Below are positions 63,910 to 64,000 of a DNA stretch of 64,000 bases, one piece after another (positions within the stretch are counted from its first letter, which is position 1; every line of letters starts with the position of its first letter). The translations under genes were made by a program, and so were the position numbers. Source of the DNA: Allopusillimonas sp048270225 (GTDB taxonomy: Bacteria; Pseudomonadota; Gammaproteobacteria; Burkholderiales; Burkholderiaceae_B); the NCBI GenBank assembly GCA_048270225.1, contig JBLWTG010000007.1:62001-126000 (forward strand), given 5' to 3'. Under the pieces are notes generated by a model. The model saw only the letters and a program-made list of their open reading frames with translations, was not told the DNA's origin and did no database searches.

Positions 63910-64000
63910 ATGAAGCCCATCCTGGCCCGCATTGCCCACGCCATGCACCTGATATGGCTTTGCTGCATGGGGCTTCTGCTTGCACCCGCCGCCCACGCCC
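63910..64000 (+). CDS. start of a secreted or exported protein (cut by window end)
   Basis: Thirty codons are visible from an ATG at 63910: MKPILARIAHAMHLIWLCCM followed by GLLLAPAAHA. This is a signal peptide with a likely cleavage site after AHA at the window edge. The mature protein lies outside the window, so no function can be given. Confidence 0.6.
   Translation, partial: MKPILARIAHAMHLIWLCCMGLLLAPAAHA

Overview
The window is GC-rich chromosomal DNA of a Burkholderiales-type betaproteobacterium, most like the family Alcaligenaceae (Bordetella/Achromobacter relatives). This is judged from the protein style, the Liv, Cyo and RegAB content, the FMN-riboswitch-led ribH gene and the Fiu/PiuC iron locus. 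The genus is not certain. I see no rRNA, tRNA, CRISPR array, phage or insertion sequence. Coding density is high, and the longest stretches without a gene hold riboswitches, operator arrays or repeats.

Layout. 1-7441: end of an IclR regulator, then an operon of acyl-CoA dehydrogenase, acyl-CoA ligase and a complete Liv-type ABC importer, which together look like uptake and activation of one organic acid. 7442-14003: a small basic protein behind a twin GGGTTTACCC element, a six-helix membrane protein, two efflux-pump/TetR pairs, two tiny ORFs, a NUDIX hydrolase and a parvulin. 14055-20572: an MFS exporter, a SoxC-type molybdoenzyme with its cytochrome, a TauE/SafE exporter, a ureohydrolase and a MetC-like lyase. 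20573-25170: nhaA, dbpA, a fic gene with four tandem palindromes upstream, and the TPP riboswitch of thiC. 25171-27621: thiC, then a 537-base gap with a 226-base inverted repeat and a tandem repeat.

27622-35052: a minus-strand operon encoding a cysteine-dioxygenase-like protein, a second MetC-like C-S lyase, a four-domain rhodanese protein and a polar amino acid ABC importer, with a divergent LysR gene. It looks like import and breakdown of a sulfur amino acid. 35198-42896: YegP, HIT and thioesterase genes, the ohrR/ohr pair with a shared operator, an M20 peptidase, ribH-ribE, an esterase and mtfA. 43139-50809: kup, a MarR gene divergent from a DMT exporter and a nitroreductase with twin palindromes between them, alkB, LysR, a DadA-like oxidase and a thioesterase.

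50855-57860: a minus-strand cyoABCD-SURF1-regB-regA cluster that puts the bo3 terminal oxidase beside a quinone-sensing RegB/RegA system. 58062-64000: an MFS transporter with a strong terminator, a Fur-box-led TonB receptor with piuC, a lactate-oxidase-like flavoprotein, and the start of a secreted protein cut by the window edge.

The two most interesting points are the fic-linked array of four 34-base palindromes at 41-42 base spacing, which ends on the probable thiC promoter, and the sulfur amino acid operon with an unusual four-domain rhodanese.
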